From the NCBI GenBank assembly GCA_021292165.1, contig CM037877.1:113173289-113237288 (forward strand): a stretch of DNA of 64,000 bases. Direction: 5' to 3'. The position numbers and the translations under genes were made by a program. Under the pieces are notes generated by a model. That model had not been told where the DNA came from. It did no database searches and saw only the letters and a list, made by a program, of their open reading frames with translations. Positions 22,459-33,554 of the stretch are shown one piece after another. How positions within the stretch are numbered: the stretch's first letter is position 1; every line of letters begins with the position of its first letter. Source of the DNA: Shinisaurus crocodilurus. Taxonomy: Eukaryota; Chordata; Lepidosauria; Squamata; Shinisauridae.

Positions 22459-22459
<1 letters not shown>
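21684..22459 (-). mobile_element. LTR-like block inserted in an (AAT)n array
   Basis: On the minus strand it runs TGTGGAGAAAGCC to GGCGATCCTTCA, a TG...CA block of 776 bp. Near the 3' end on that strand it has TATA-like catataaaggg and AATAAA (complement of 'ggcttttatttatttacac', 21832-21850). Both flanks are (AAT)n, so any 4-6-bp duplication is masked by the array. No internal gag-pol is visible, so this would be a solo LTR. It includes a (GT)n run at 22413-22434. Confidence 0.65.

Positions 22460-22498
<39 letters not shown>
22460..22498. repeat. (AAT)n microsatellite, right of LTR insertion
   Basis: About 13 AAT units abutting the LTR-like terminus. Confidence 0.95.
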
Positions 22499-23035
22499 GA
22501 AGTTCTCTAATGGCTGGCCACCACAGAGATACTGTGCCAATGCCCCAGTGAATGATGCAGACCAGAATAGAATTTAAACACTGTTACTGAATAAGACTGC
22601 ATAAAAGGTAAACCAGATACAAGGTTCAGCATTTCCATTCCAAAGAAGACAGTAAATTCAAGTGGGGCCTGCAATAAAAGGTTGCTCCAACATTTTGGGA
22701 GGGGCAGATAGGGTGTGTGACATAGGCAGATCAGCTCTGGATCTGCAGGATTCAAAGCCCTCCCACTTCCCAGGCATGCCCCCAACAGGAGGCAACATGT
22801 GCCATATACCTGCCCTGGAGCTGGTGGAACTGATCTCCCTCCCATGGGTTGTGATGGGGGAGAACGGGTTAAACAACCACAACAGCCCCACAACAGGATG
22901 GAAGGAAGGATAACACCATTCCTCCCTCCCTTTCACCCTGCCAGAATGAGCCCAGCAGGCCTTTGGACATGGTGGCTTGTCTGCCTTCGAATCTACTATC
23001 CACACCTGGTAGGACTGCGGCAGTGGGTTTTTTGT
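22499..23035. other. Unassigned sequence
   Basis: Minus-strand open frames exist, but without any domain signature. No repeat recognised. Confidence 0.35.
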
Positions 23036-23236
23036 CAGTGGAGGCTGGTGGTTCCAATGTCGGTGGGGCGGTGTATCCACTCTGGGTTTTAGTCTGAACT
23101 CCAAAGGCACTATCCATGGTGCTGAACCCGAGCCCCAAATTAGGTTCGGCACCATGGATAGCCCCTTAAAAGTTCAGACTACAACCAGGAGTAGACAAAC
23201 CCACCCCACCGACATTGGAGCCACCAGCTGCCACTG
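23036..23236. mobile_element. hAT MITE related to 2275-2469
   Basis: cagtggaggctggtggttcc at the left pairs with 'ggagccaccagctgccactg' at the right. The middle contains 'ccatggtgctgaacccgag' and its inverted partner. The flanks share only TTTGT imperfectly, so the duplication is eroded. Confidence 0.8.
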
Positions 23237-23579
23237 GTTTGTATGTGTGTGGGTGCTGCTATTTTGGCTTCATAAGCAATGGCACTCAATGCCTGAACCT
23301 TAGAAATATACAGAACAGCAAGAATGAATAACTCCCCTTTGGTACCCAATAGGCTCCCTGCCCCTCCTGATTTTTATCTGATTTCTTAAGAATTTTTAAA
23401 GTAAAACATTTTTTTAGCTGGGAGGCTGGCATGCTGCAAAGCAAAGTGCTGCCCTCCAGCACCATCTTCATTTGGGTTCCAAAGAGTGTTATGTTCTGCC
23501 TTGTACTTAAGTTCTTGGGCAAGTTACATCTCTTTTAGTCTCACCAGTTTAGCTTCTGGGAAATTTGTGTTCTGTGACT

Positions 23580-23710
23580 GGCCCCATGCTCACCAAGGCA
23601 GCCATTCTATGAATGAGAATTGTATGAATGGCAGCCATTTTGTGAGAGCACCCATGACACCCTCTCAAAATTCTAAATGTGCCCACTGACTCCAAAAGGT
23701 AGGGTCTAAC
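23580..23710 (-). mobile_element. hAT fragment (CAGGGGTAGGCAACC family)
   Basis: 'ggcagccattttgtgagagc' and 'aatgtgcccactgactcc' match the minus-strand organisation of 34034-34157. The terminus is eroded. Confidence 0.5.
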
Positions 23711-24087
23711 AAAACACAAGGCCTACGAGAGTGAATTTAAGCTGAAAAAAACTGTGAATAAAGGTTCCTATGAATAAATTTGAACAAAAATATATTGCAA
23801 GAATTTAACATCTTAGGTTCCATAACAAGTCCCATTCAGGCATTCACCTGACTGTGTGTAGGCTTATAACAGGGGCGGGGTATGAGGGTGCACACACTAG
23901 CCCTATCTGCTCTACCCCAATGTGCAGACGTCTGAAGGGGCCTTCAATGCACATTCAAGTGAACACACTTAGAAGTCTCCCCACAATTGGGAATTCTCAT
24001 GGAGCAGGGGGTTCCTGATAATCAGGCGAGTTCTAAGGGTGTTCACCCCTTGCACATAGAAGCCCCCTTCAGATCTTCCTGCTAAAC

Positions 24088-24223
24088 CAGGGCTCTCCAA
24101 CCTTGGGTCCCCAGATGTTGCTGGCCTACAGCTCCCAGCATACCCAGCCAGCATGGCTAATGGCAAGGGATTCTGGGAGCTGTAGTCCAGCCATTTATGG
24201 GTACCCAAGGTTGGAGAGCCCTG
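24088..24223. mobile_element. Fold-back hAT MITE with perfect 8-bp TSD
   Basis: 136 bp. The left end cagggctctccaaccttggg is the exact inverse of the right end 'cccaaggttggagagccctg'. Flanks are TGCTAAAC on both sides (24080-24087, 24224-24231). Same family as 26350, 52640 and 59672. Confidence 0.95.
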
Positions 24224-25035
24224 TGCTAAACACATAGAAGTCAGGGGTAGGAGCACCCAGGGACACCATGCATGGGGACATTGGGGGTGAGGCTGATGTG
24301 CATACGCCCACATCCCATCCTCACTTTTATCCCTCACACATTCAGGTTAATGCCTGAGTAGAGCTACAAGCACACAGCATTCCAACACGCCAATCCAGTG
24401 TAAACCCTGGGATGGACTAGCCTGCTGTTAGCTCAGGGCATTCTGGGATGCTAGCTAAGACCAGGAAATGGTTGTATCTGAAACACCACAGGACTCTTGA
24501 AAAGGAGGCATTATTAAACATTTACAAAGACCTGGTGCCAAAGAAAAGAGGCTGGACCATTTCCTACTTGTTCTTCTTAAGCCCCTCTAAGTATACAACA
24601 AGTGACAGATCAACAGCGCCCCTTGGAAAGAAGCTATTTGTGGCTTCATCAGGACACTCTGCATTATGTTGCCGAACGTGAGCCTGTGCTGCCAAGCTCT
24701 TTGATCAGCACCATTGGCTGTGCTGTAATTCATGCCAAACCCCATCGTTATTACCCATTAAGAATAAACGAGATAGGCTGCCAGCTTAGTATTTCAGAAA
24801 AAGGGCTGGAGCTCTGGATGGGGTGACACAGGCAAAGACAGGATAGAATGTGGCTGTTTCAGTGCATCACAGACACTAACGTTAGGAAAAGCCCCTGACC
24901 TAAGCAGATAGAGAGGTCGCTATCCCAGGCCATGCACTCCAGCATGTATCACACAAGCACATGCATTGCTCTTCTCTTGTGTTGCACTTGCATCTTGGCA
25001 CTGGCAATGCTACATCACAGCATTTGTTTCAGCAG
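24224..25035. other. Unassigned sequence
   Basis: No recognised gene or repeat. Confidence 0.35.
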
Positions 25036-25039
25036 GCAG

Positions 25040-25165
25040 TGAGCAGGCACCAGGTGGACGTTCTGTACCAACTGATGTTTCTGAACCATTTTCAAAGGCA
25101 GCCCCATGTAGAGCCCATTACAGTAGTCAAGCCTGAATGCCACCAGAGCATGAATGACTGAGGCA
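25040..25165 (-). mobile_element. L2-like LINE fragment
   Basis: 'ttttcaaaggcagccccatg', 'gagcccattacagtagtcaa' and 'gccaccagagcatgaatgac' are the minus-strand DNA for the LDYCNA-x-x-GLPLK block of L2 ORF2. A short internal fragment. Confidence 0.75.
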
Positions 25166-25199
25166 GGATCAGATGTATCTGCCAAATTCGGTTTCTCTC

Positions 25200-25500
25200 A
25201 GTTTCTCATTTTTCCAATCTTAAGTTTGGTTTTTCTTGAACTTTAAGAATTTCTCCTGTTGGAAGTTTGGGTTGTTGATAGGGTTTTTTGTGTTAAGTTT
25301 GCATGAAAATTCCTAAGCATTTTTGTGCGCATTTCTGCGCATTCATTTTCCTATGCATTTTTGCCTAATATACACATGATTTTTAGCAAGCAATTTTCCT
25401 GATATTATTTTGAACGATCATTTTCCTTAACGTAGTCATTTTTGTTTGCAAGTTTTGATTGGAGAGTTCCATGGCACAACCTGGAGAACTGCAGATTTTG
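25200..25500. repeat. Degenerate gcatttttg/gcgcatttc repeat
   Basis: Recurring 'gcatttttgtgcgcatt', 'ctatgcatttttgcc' and 'catttttgtttgcaag' words. This is the reverse complement of the motif seen at 7140-7425. Confidence 0.45.
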
Positions 25501-26349
25501 AAGGATAACTGAGCTTCAATTTACATCGTTATTCAAAAAGTGAGGAATTAGGTATGTTTACATTACAATGCAAATGTAACCATTTCTTCCGCATGCCTTC
25601 CTTCACCACAGTCAGCAAAATCAGCAGTGTAGATATTTCGATTTCTGGGGTGGGGTGGGGGGGAGGTTGAACCTGCCAAACCCAGTGCTACAGAGGGCTA
25701 ACTCAGGGCACAGGGCAAAACAGTCTTGGGGCCCTCATCAGTAGACAACATAGCATGTTTAAATACATGGAATATCAACATAATAAATGTATTATTATAT
25801 GGTTCAGTATGGAGTATTTAATGAAGAAAAACTCAGTAATAACCATGACTGCCAACTCACTAGGAAGGCAAATCTTCTTTAATGGAACGCAAAGGGAATA
25901 TCTTACAATCTCAGGAAATTGTGAATCATACTGTATTATCTTTAAACATTATTTACAATTGTTAAAATTAAGAGTAGAAATGAGCAAACATTCACACAAT
26001 TCTGACAAAAATCCTTTAATACAACAATTAATGAGGAAAGGTAGCTGTGTTGGCCATAAGGAAAAAAATTCAAAACCTTCCATTTTAATTTGAAGTATTT
26101 CTCTAGGTCTGGCAGGGAGCAGAGCCAATCAGACACCACTTTTGGGGCATGCAGCCAATGACAGCACTGGAACAGCAAGGGGGAAGGCTGAGGGGCTCGG
26201 CCCACCCTCCTCACTGGCACTTTTCCTTGGCCCACCCTGGCGTAGAACTTGCAGCTGTGTGTCTCCTAGATGTTATCTGGGAGCCCTCTGGGCTGCGGGG
26301 CTCGGGAATTTTGACCACAATGCATTATTAATGGCACCACTGCTTACAG
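25501..26349. other. Unassigned sequence
   Basis: AT-rich up to 26100, then GC-richer. No gene recognised. Confidence 0.35.
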
Positions 26350-26828
26350 CAGTGTTCTCAAACCTTGGGTCCCCAGATGTTTTTGTCCTACAACTCCCAG
26401 CATGCCCCAGCCAGCTATGCTGGGAGTTGTAGGACAAAAACATCTGGGGACCCAAGGTTGATAGGGGTGTACCCGCTCGCCTTGTGGTGGGTGTAGCGGG
26501 CCGAAATTGCCCCCACTCACGCCTGCCAGAGGCTCACGGGGCCTTACCCGGTCAAAGGCTCCCTCAGCACACTGCATTGAGCCGGCTGCGCTGGTCCCGT
26601 CGTGTCACTTCCGGCTGGCCAGAAGTGATGTGACGGGATCCTGCGCCGATGCGCTGAACCCCTGCGCTGCATATTTTGCGGAGAAACCAGGGCAACATGG
26701 CTGTTTAAGAACTGCTCCGCGCCGCTCAGAAGATGGAGGTGGGGGCCCTGCCGCAGTGGAGAATCGAGGCGGCGGAGAGCTGGGACCCCCCCCCCCGGTT
26801 CGTGAACACCACTAGTTGGAGAACACTG
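26350..26828. mobile_element. Fold-back MITE interrupted by a GC-rich insert
   Basis: The MITE starts cagtgttctcaaaccttggg and its inverted right arm runs 'aacatctggggacccaagg' to about 26459. Its last bases, 'gttggagaacactg', appear only at 26815-26828. Flanks GCTTACAG and GCTTATAC (6/8) support a single insertion. The 355-bp insert between (about 26460-26814) starts taggggtgtacccgctcg and ends 'cgtgaacaccacta', an inverted pair, so it is a second transposon. It holds a hairpin around 'cgtcgtgtcacttccggc'. Confidence 0.82.
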
Positions 26829-27509
26829 GCTTATACGATCCACATTTCTAGGTTACTTAAACAATAGAGCAAAAGGTAAGATCAGCACCTTGGCCCTCTA
26901 GCCAGGTTAGACGTTTGGTGGGCTTCCCTTTCAGGGGCTCTCATTGGACAATCAGATCAGGTATCCGTTGGATTGGATACGCAGCATCTGACATGAGGCA
27001 GAGAGGAAGGCAGCTGCCTCCATTTCCCCAGAGACACTCCCTTGGCCCCAGGGAGAATCCTAAATGAATTGATGAGTCATGCTGACTCCATTAGTGCCCT
27101 GTAATGTACCCATCCATCCTATCCTGTAGCGCAGTTCCTGTTGAACTAGAGAGAAAATAGAAGAGTGGGGGGGGGGCAGTGCTGCCTGGCACTGGCCCCT
27201 GGGGGGATACGGAGGGAGCATGAGCCTTGTCACCCTCCCCCTCCCTCGCCACCCAAAGTTTGCCTTGCTTGGGCAAGCCTTCCTTTTGTTTCATTCCTGT
27301 TAAAATAGAAAACAAAATATTTTCCCCACTAGAGTTTGGGAAGGAAGCATTGTAAATATGTATTGTTTACATGCTTAGCATTTGTAATGCTTTTGAAGCT
27401 TCAAGGAGCAATTAGGCAAATAAATGGCTGTTACAGAGGAACAAAATGATGTCGCTGAAAACTGCCGGAACTCATTCCAAGCTGGATGCTTTCCACAATA
27501 TGTTTGAAC
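26829..27509. other. Low-repeat sequence
   Basis: No repeat recognised apart from a G-run at 27168-27176. An AT-rich stretch around 27300-27480 looks single-copy. Confidence 0.35.
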
Positions 27510-27517
27510 CCCTAGAC

Positions 27518-27631
27518 CAGCCTTCCCCAACCTACCTGCCACCAGATGTGTTGGACTACAACTCCCATCATCCCCAGCCAGCCAGCCCACCAGCCCAAAA
27601 TATCTGGAGGGTGGCAGGTTGGGGAAGGCTA
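27518..27631. mobile_element. Fold-back hAT MITE with 7/8 TSD
   Basis: cagccttccccaacctacct and 'aggttggggaaggcta' are inverted termini. Flanks are CCCTAGAC (27510-27517) and CTCTAGAC (27632-27639). Confidence 0.88.
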
Positions 27632-27879
27632 CTCTAGACTATGAAAGGAGGCCATCCTATTGTAGTTCACCATGATTAAGGATTGGTACTTTAGCAATCC
27701 CCAAGAAAAGACATTTTGAGCTGGGAGGCAGTGGTGGGGAGATCAGACCAACACCAGCCCTTGTCCCATCAGTTCTTGCCCCATGCCCATGCACTTGTGA
27801 TTTTGTGGAAATGGGTGCAGCAGCGGGCATATGGACCATGAGCACTGAACAGGCACCACATGGCTTTGCAAGGTCCAGG

Positions 27880-28475
27880 GCGTGGGCGGCAAGGGTCTCT
27901 GGCTGGAACACCAGGGCCAGGGGATGATGGAGACTGGGACAGGTGAGAAGAGTGCAGAGTCCAGGAGCCAGGCCAGGGTCAGTACACATAGCAAGCAAGG
28001 CGGGGCCAGAGGCAAGAGGCATGTCCAGGGAGGAGCAAGCAAGTCCAGGTGGGGGTCAGAGGCAAGAAGCAGGTCCAAGGGTAACAGAGTCCAGACAAGG
28101 GTCAGAGGCAGAAGCAGGGTTGAGAGTCAGGCAAGAGTTAGTCACATACCGGGTAGAGCAAGGCCAGAGGCTAAAGGCATAGGTCAGGAACAGGCAAGGG
28201 TCAAGCACAGTTCAGTTAGGCAAGAGCTGGTCACAGAGGGTCAGGAGCCAGTTGCAACAAACAGCACAAGGAATCACGTTGCTGTGGCAAGGGCTGAAGG
28301 CAAACTGAAGCTCTTATATAGGTCCCAGCTGGGCTGCATTAGCCAGCCTGAGAGCAGCCAGGAGCAGGAGGTTACACTCTGCGAGTAACTAGAAACACCG
28401 GGCTCACTCCTGCAAGGAGGTATCTTCGCCACCAGGTGGAGCTGTGGTGCTACCCTGGAGGAGCGGATCCTGACA
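27880..28475 (-). mobile_element. Gypsy-like LTR (TGTCAGGA type)
   Basis: Minus-strand start TGTCAGGATCCGCTCC at 28475. About 150 bp inside is a perfect TATA box, ctatataagagc (complement of 28314-28325), followed by a long degenerate array of (C)TTGCC/CTGACC words (plus strand: gtcagaggcaagaagcaggt). This is the promoter-R-U5 order of an LTR. The 3' boundary near 27880 is uncertain, and no coding region follows. Shares layout with 1095-1446. Confidence 0.6.
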
Positions 28476-29340
28476 GGCTTGTAGGATAAGCAAACCCCAA
28501 CAACAACCCCCAATGAAGATGAAATGCAGGCAGTCATGGCCAAGAATAATTGGAAAATAGGGAGGACCGGGGGTGGACCATCACTTAGAAACAATGAAAG
28601 GTCTATAAACTATGCAATGACCATCCTGAGGGGGTCATCCAAATATTTTTGGAATCCCAAAGAAAGCAGGAGAGACACTTCGACCAGCAGCCAGAACAGG
28701 CAGAGGACCTGAAGGAGAGGCTTGTAAGAGTGAATGATCCCTTGGCGCTTTCTCCACATTTCCAGAAATGGGTGGTTTGGGGGATGCTTTGTGGTGGACA
28801 TGCAAAGGAGTGGACTGTGGATACTTTCAGTATTTACTTCTGGGTTCCAAAGACTGCTTTTCTGTGCAGCTCTGAGGATATTGTTCTTGTTACTGTTATT
28901 ACTCCATCTTCTGCACACTCAGAAGTGAAGGCGGGCCCCCTGTGCCCCGGTTTGCAATCCCTTGCAATGGATCCTTGCTGCGGCTGTGTTACAAATATTA
29001 CCTTAACATGATTTTGTGCGGCGATGTGGATTCTCCCCTCCCTCCTTTGAACTCATGATCTTAAAGTCACTTGATTCCCTGTGCGATGGGAGTTGTTGCT
29101 GGTGCCTGGAAGAATCAGGAGCATCTGGAGCCAAAGGAGTGCTGTTGCGTGACCGCGTGGATTCCCCTGGCCATGTTTTGTACTCGTGAATCGTACTCTT
29201 AAAGTTCATGTGCCTCAGTTTCCCCTTTCTGTGATATGGGCTGCTCGGGGGTTCAAAAGACTGCTCTGCCTCTAGTGACCCTACTCTGTGCCCCACCAGC
29301 CAGTAAACACCAGACGGTTCTCATATCTGACGGCAGCAAC
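28476..29340. other. Unassigned sequence
   Basis: No recognised gene or repeat. Confidence 0.35.
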
Positions 29341-29349
29341 AGCTCCTTG

Positions 29350-29420
29350 CTGCTGCTGCTGCTGCTGCTGCCGCCGCCGCCGCCGCCGCCACCGCCTCCT
29401 CCTCCTCCTCCTCTTCTTCT
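29350..29420. repeat. Compound (CTG)n(CCG)n(CCT)n(CTT)n
   Basis: Seven CTG, six CCG, then CCT and CTT units in succession. GC-rich and able to form hairpins. Confidence 0.95.
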
Positions 29421-29639
29421 AAATAGCACTGCCTTGCTTCTTCTGGCAACAGCTGTCTTCGCCTAACAGCGAGGGCAGCTTTTATCAAAACAAGCTTTGA
29501 AAAAACTCGGTTCTGCTGCCGGTGTTTTCAGTTATGCCAGAATCCTTCTCCCTGACATGCTCATTTTCTACGTGCACAAATGTTTCCCCATCCCCAATGG
29601 TGGTGTTGGTGGGTGGGGTGTTGTGGGGAAAGGAGAGAT
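29421..29639. other. Unassigned sequence
   Basis: Nothing recognised. Confidence 0.3.
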
Positions 29640-29755
29640 GGATCTCTCCAAAAAGGGGACATGCATCATGAAAAGGGAGGGGGGGCAAAAGAGGAACAGC
29701 ATCAAATATGCTGATTTATATGCAGAGATGCAAATGTAGAAATGATTGCTACAAT
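29640..29755. mobile_element. hAT-type repeat fragment
   Basis: 'gcaaaagaggaacagcatca', 'atatgctgatttatatgcag' and 'agatgcaaatgtagaaat' match 17180-17300. Confidence 0.5.
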
Positions 29756-30712
29756 TTAAACAGGAGGTACTCCTTGCCGTAGTGGGGAGGACTGTGACCA
29801 GGGGACCTGTGTGCCTCCCTCAGCCTGCTGTCCAGGTGCTGTTGCCGGGCAACCTCAAGGCCCCTGCTCTCCTTTCTTATGGTTCTTTATCTTCAAAACA
29901 AACTTGGACTGGACAACTCTTCAAACAGAGGACTCTCCCTTTCAGAGAGAGAAAGGTTTACCTTGGTGAGGACTAGGCCTGAGAGGGAAGAAAAACCAAG
30001 GAAGGGACCAAGGCATGTGGAACAGGTGAGAACGTTTGCATATTGATGTCAATCAACCTTTCCAATAGTTGGCTGCAAGAGTCGTGTTCATTTGTGCCGT
30101 TTTTGAGCAGCATATTGCAGTGCTGGCTCGCCCAAGCAGCCTCCTTCCCTTCGCCCGCCCCCCCCAATGGCTGCAACATTTCTTCTTTGAAAAACCCCAT
30201 GAAAGTATGTCAGAACCACTCTATTGTGATGCGTGTTTCAAAGCGATGCTTTTCAAAGGCAATAGAACAATTTTGCCCTCATTTGCAAGGCTTCTACTGA
30301 TGCGTCACTGGTAGTCACTTCTTGTTTTCCCCAAAAGAGCTCATCGAAGGGAGGAACGATTCTATACAATGTGAAACACTCCGCTTGCTTCTCTTTCCAG
30401 GCAATTTCTTTCTTCTTTTTCTTTTCGGGTCACGTTCCAAGACGATCTCAAAAAGGGTTTTGCCATTTGTTGTCATTCCCTTTCTGGGTGTTCGATGAAA
30501 ATGTTTTAAACAATTACACGGACTTCCAGTGCGAGTGGCCAAAGTAGAGAGAGTGGAATTTGAAGTATTCAGATGAGCTCAGGCTGGCATATATCTGCAC
30601 AGGCACAGACCCAACTGTTGGCTTGGATTTGGCTGCACATGGGGGCACAGCTGCCTCGTGCTAACTCCCCCCAAGCTGTGGCTGGCTCAGCTGAATATTG
30701 GTGGTGCTGTAA
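29756..30712. other. Unassigned sequence
   Basis: Includes open frames on both strands with no domain signature. No repeat recognised. Confidence 0.35.
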
Positions 30713-31580
30713 TAGTGGTGCAGAACCTCAGGCCCGGGGGGGGGGCAAATATGGCCTTCCTGGGGTCCCAACCCGGCCCTCCAGCATTCCTGAGGTGGCC
30801 ACACCCCTTTCCTCCAGCCACCAATCATTTGGTGGTTTCCCGGCTTTTGCACATTTCCCCCTTCCCCCTCTTAAAGGTTGAAATGCCTCTCCGAAGGCTC
30901 AGTTACTGGCAGTAAGAACTTCAAGCTAAAACATGCTGGTGTTTTTGGTATTTAACCGCTTTTGCCTTTGGCCCTGCACCTTTTTGCCTTCTGCCCTGCC
31001 CACCACTAGAATGCATCCCCCAAGAGCTTCTCTGAAATTGAATTCTGTTGGAAATTGTAGTGTTGCCTGCTTAAATCAACGAGGTAATGTAACCACTAGT
31101 TAGAGTGGGAGGAAAGGGTTAATTGAACAATCCCCAGGGTGCATGTTTTGTAACTCCTCCTCCCTACTTCCGACCTCTCTGTGGCCAGCTCTCTCTCTCT
31201 CTCTCCCTCCCTCCCCCCCCTCTCTCTCCAACCTGATGGACACAAGGTCTGAGCTGGCTTCCAGCCTGTGATCTCCAATGAAGCAGACTCTTAACACCAA
31301 AGACTCCAACCTGCCTATATGCATCCTGCACATATGAATAAACGGACTGTAAGTAAAACCAATAAATGTCTTTATTAGTTTTAAACCTTGTATGGACAAT
31401 CCATTTCCTTTTAAGAGCCTTTTAGCAGGGTTTAGCAACCCACGTGGTGATAACCAGTTTCAATAAGCAGGCTGCGCATAAGGGGGAAAACTCTGCTTCG
31501 GCCGAACCAGTATAGGACCGACTCCTTTCCACATCCTCCAACAAATTCGGCCATGGGGTTGAAAGAGGTTCCACCACACC
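30713..31580. mobile_element. hAT copy 2, split by a solo LTR
   Basis: Homologous to 8891-9215: 'cagaacctcaggcccgg', 'caccaatcatttggtggttt' and 'gaacttcaagctaaaaca'. The homology stops at 31045 with 'tgaaattgaattc' and resumes at 31544 with 'aattcggccatggggttg' and 'gaggttcc', as in copy 1. The interruption is the LTR at 31046-31543. The outer target duplication is not recognisable. Confidence 0.75.
31046..31543 (+). mobile_element. Solo LTR with 5-bp TSD
   Basis: 498 bp beginning TGTTGG and ending CCAACA, perfect 6-bp inverted termini, flanked by AATTC on both sides (31041-31045 and 31544-31548). It contains polyadenylation-type aataaa at about 31337 and 31362 and a C/T-rich tract upstream. 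No internal region, so it probably arose by LTR-LTR recombination. TG..CA ends and the 5-bp duplication fit an LTR retrotransposon; gypsy versus ERV cannot be decided. Strand chosen from the AATAAA position. Confidence 0.88.
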
Positions 31581-31747
31581 CCCGTGTCATACGGTACAAT
31601 TTGGAGCAGATCCACATTTTATGCAGCCATTGTGTTTGCCATGGGAAGAATGGTGTTATGTCAGTATTTTCCACAGCAAGCATGTTATGTGTGAATAACA
31701 GTTCTTGGGAGGCTTTATGCCCCCTTTGTGCATTACAGGATGACAGG

Positions 31748-31905
31748 GGAGCATCATTTTATTTAAAATTAATATTTATATGCCACCTTATTTGCTAAAA
31801 AGCCATCAAGGTGGTGAACGACAACTTAAAACAATACAACCTTAACACAATCAAAAGAACATTTAAAAAAATGTAAAACATTAAAATGACTGCCTAATGT
31901 AGAAG
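31748..31905 (-). mobile_element. L2-like LINE 3' tail
   Basis: 'aatatttatatgccacctta' and 'atcaaggtggtgaacgacaa', followed by AAAA-rich words, is the minus-strand copy of an L2 3' UTR. Confidence 0.6.
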
Positions 31906-33189
31906 GCTCAGACATCTTGCTTCAAGTCCCAGGCAGAAAACAGCAATTGGGTCACAAGGAAAATCCACCAGGTCATGCTTGGCCCTCGTCCTCAGTGGGC
32001 TTCCTGCTTTCACTTGCCCCCTCTGAAGCAGCCAGCCTAGTGTAAAATCCATCTCTTTCCATGCTTCAGTGCTAGTGAAGCCAAGGCGTTCCATGAATCG
32101 GCAAAGCAGTCCTAGGGAAACTGCCGTTTATCACCCTCCTAAGAGATGCGCTTGCATGTAAGTGAATTTCCTTTTGCCATATTCTCCAATCTCCTGTCTG
32201 CATCATTTATAAGAGTGTGCACATCCCGTCAGGGGTTCACTTTGCTTGAACATTTTCTTCCTTGGCAACCTCCAGCTGCAGCGGGACCCACAATTTTGAA
32301 TGGCCCGGGATCAGCTGACCCCCATCAGCTCCAGATAACCCCACGTGGCTTCCTTTTTCATTAAAGCCAGGAGACCAATTTCCTTCAGCTTGGCTTGGAT
32401 GATGAGAAGCAGAGGAGCAGAACCCTTTTCAGCTCCTGCACCATCTCTCCTTCTCTCCCCTTTAGCACATCTTCATTTGCTTTATCCGGATGGCTGGCTG
32501 ACAAAATGCAGGGGAAGCGAGGCAATTGAATATGCAGCACCATCTTCTCTTGCTCCAGGGACTTTTCAGTAATCTGCACACTTCTGATTTGTGTACATTA
32601 CAGCTGCACCACACAATTTAGCAGTGTTATTCAGAGATGTCATATATAATAATGGCTGTGGAGGTATGATGACGAAAAAAGGAGGGGAAAACAGACAAGA
32701 AGAGGGAAGGGAAGGAGAACTAACAAAACACTGGATATAATTTCAGGCTCAATTGGAGTTTTGACCTAAACCCATTTTCCTGCATGAAGGTATTTCCTGA
32801 GCTGCATTTTGAAATGTAGCTTAAAAAGACAACCATGTTGTACCAGAATAGTGGAGCACCTGAGCATGACTTACAATTCTGTGAACACTGAACTGTATTT
32901 ACTTCCTATTGTACTGCTTCTGACTAGTAGTGGCTGGTGGTCATGTGGCTGTTGATGTGGTTGGCGCCTGAGGCAACGGCCTTCTGGTGGCCACTGGCAA
33001 GGGCAGGAAATCCCTTACCCCCCACAATTAATATGGAGTGGCAGTTCATTCAGGCAAGTAAAAAAGAGGTGGTAGAATTCTAGACTGTACTACTGAGGTT
33101 CAACGGTCTGAATTTTCCCACATATAATAATAAAGTAAGGGCTGGTTATCTCCTTGGAAAACCTAAATGGCTTAGGAATATGATGCCTA
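31906..33189. other. Unassigned sequence
   Basis: No gene. The first 200 bp may be further decayed LINE; the rest is unrecognised. Confidence 0.35.
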
Positions 33190-33372
33190 AAAGGCTGTCC
33201 ATAGGTGACGGTGAGGTCCTTCTGTACATCCTGCCATCTTCTGTGGTTGGCAAGTATACACGAAAGGGCCTTTTTGGTTGTGGACCTCAGAAAGTGGAAC
33301 GCCATCACCTGGGGGGTTTGTTTAGCCTCCTCTTTCTTAGTGTTTAATCGCTGGCTGAAGGCTACTGTTTAA
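33190..33372 (+). mobile_element. LINE ORF2 C-terminal fragment
   Basis: The frame at about 33266-33370 reads RAFLVVDLRKWNAITW, then SSFLVFNRWLKATV and a stop. This is the 'RAF-VV--LWN-LP' C-terminal block of L2-like ORF2. Confidence 0.6.
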
Positions 33373-33554
33373 GCAAGCTCTGTTCATTCTGTGTCTTCAA
33401 GCTTGACTGGTGCACCAATAGAGTGTCACAAGGGAATGCAATGTTGTGTCCATCTAAATGATGTATAATTTGCCCTGAAGAAGATACTTCAAAATGTTTT
33501 GGCGAATCACCTACTAAGCCATACTCAGACCTACCTGGCTTTTCCTGTTGCTCT

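Noticed and set aside
22658..23155. 165-codon minus-strand frame
   Set aside because: It overlaps a MITE and unassigned DNA, and no motif or splice signal supports a gene.
27882..28388. 168-codon plus-strand frame rich in Gln, Arg and Gly
   Set aside because: It reads the degenerate repeats of a minus-strand LTR; antisense and low complexity.
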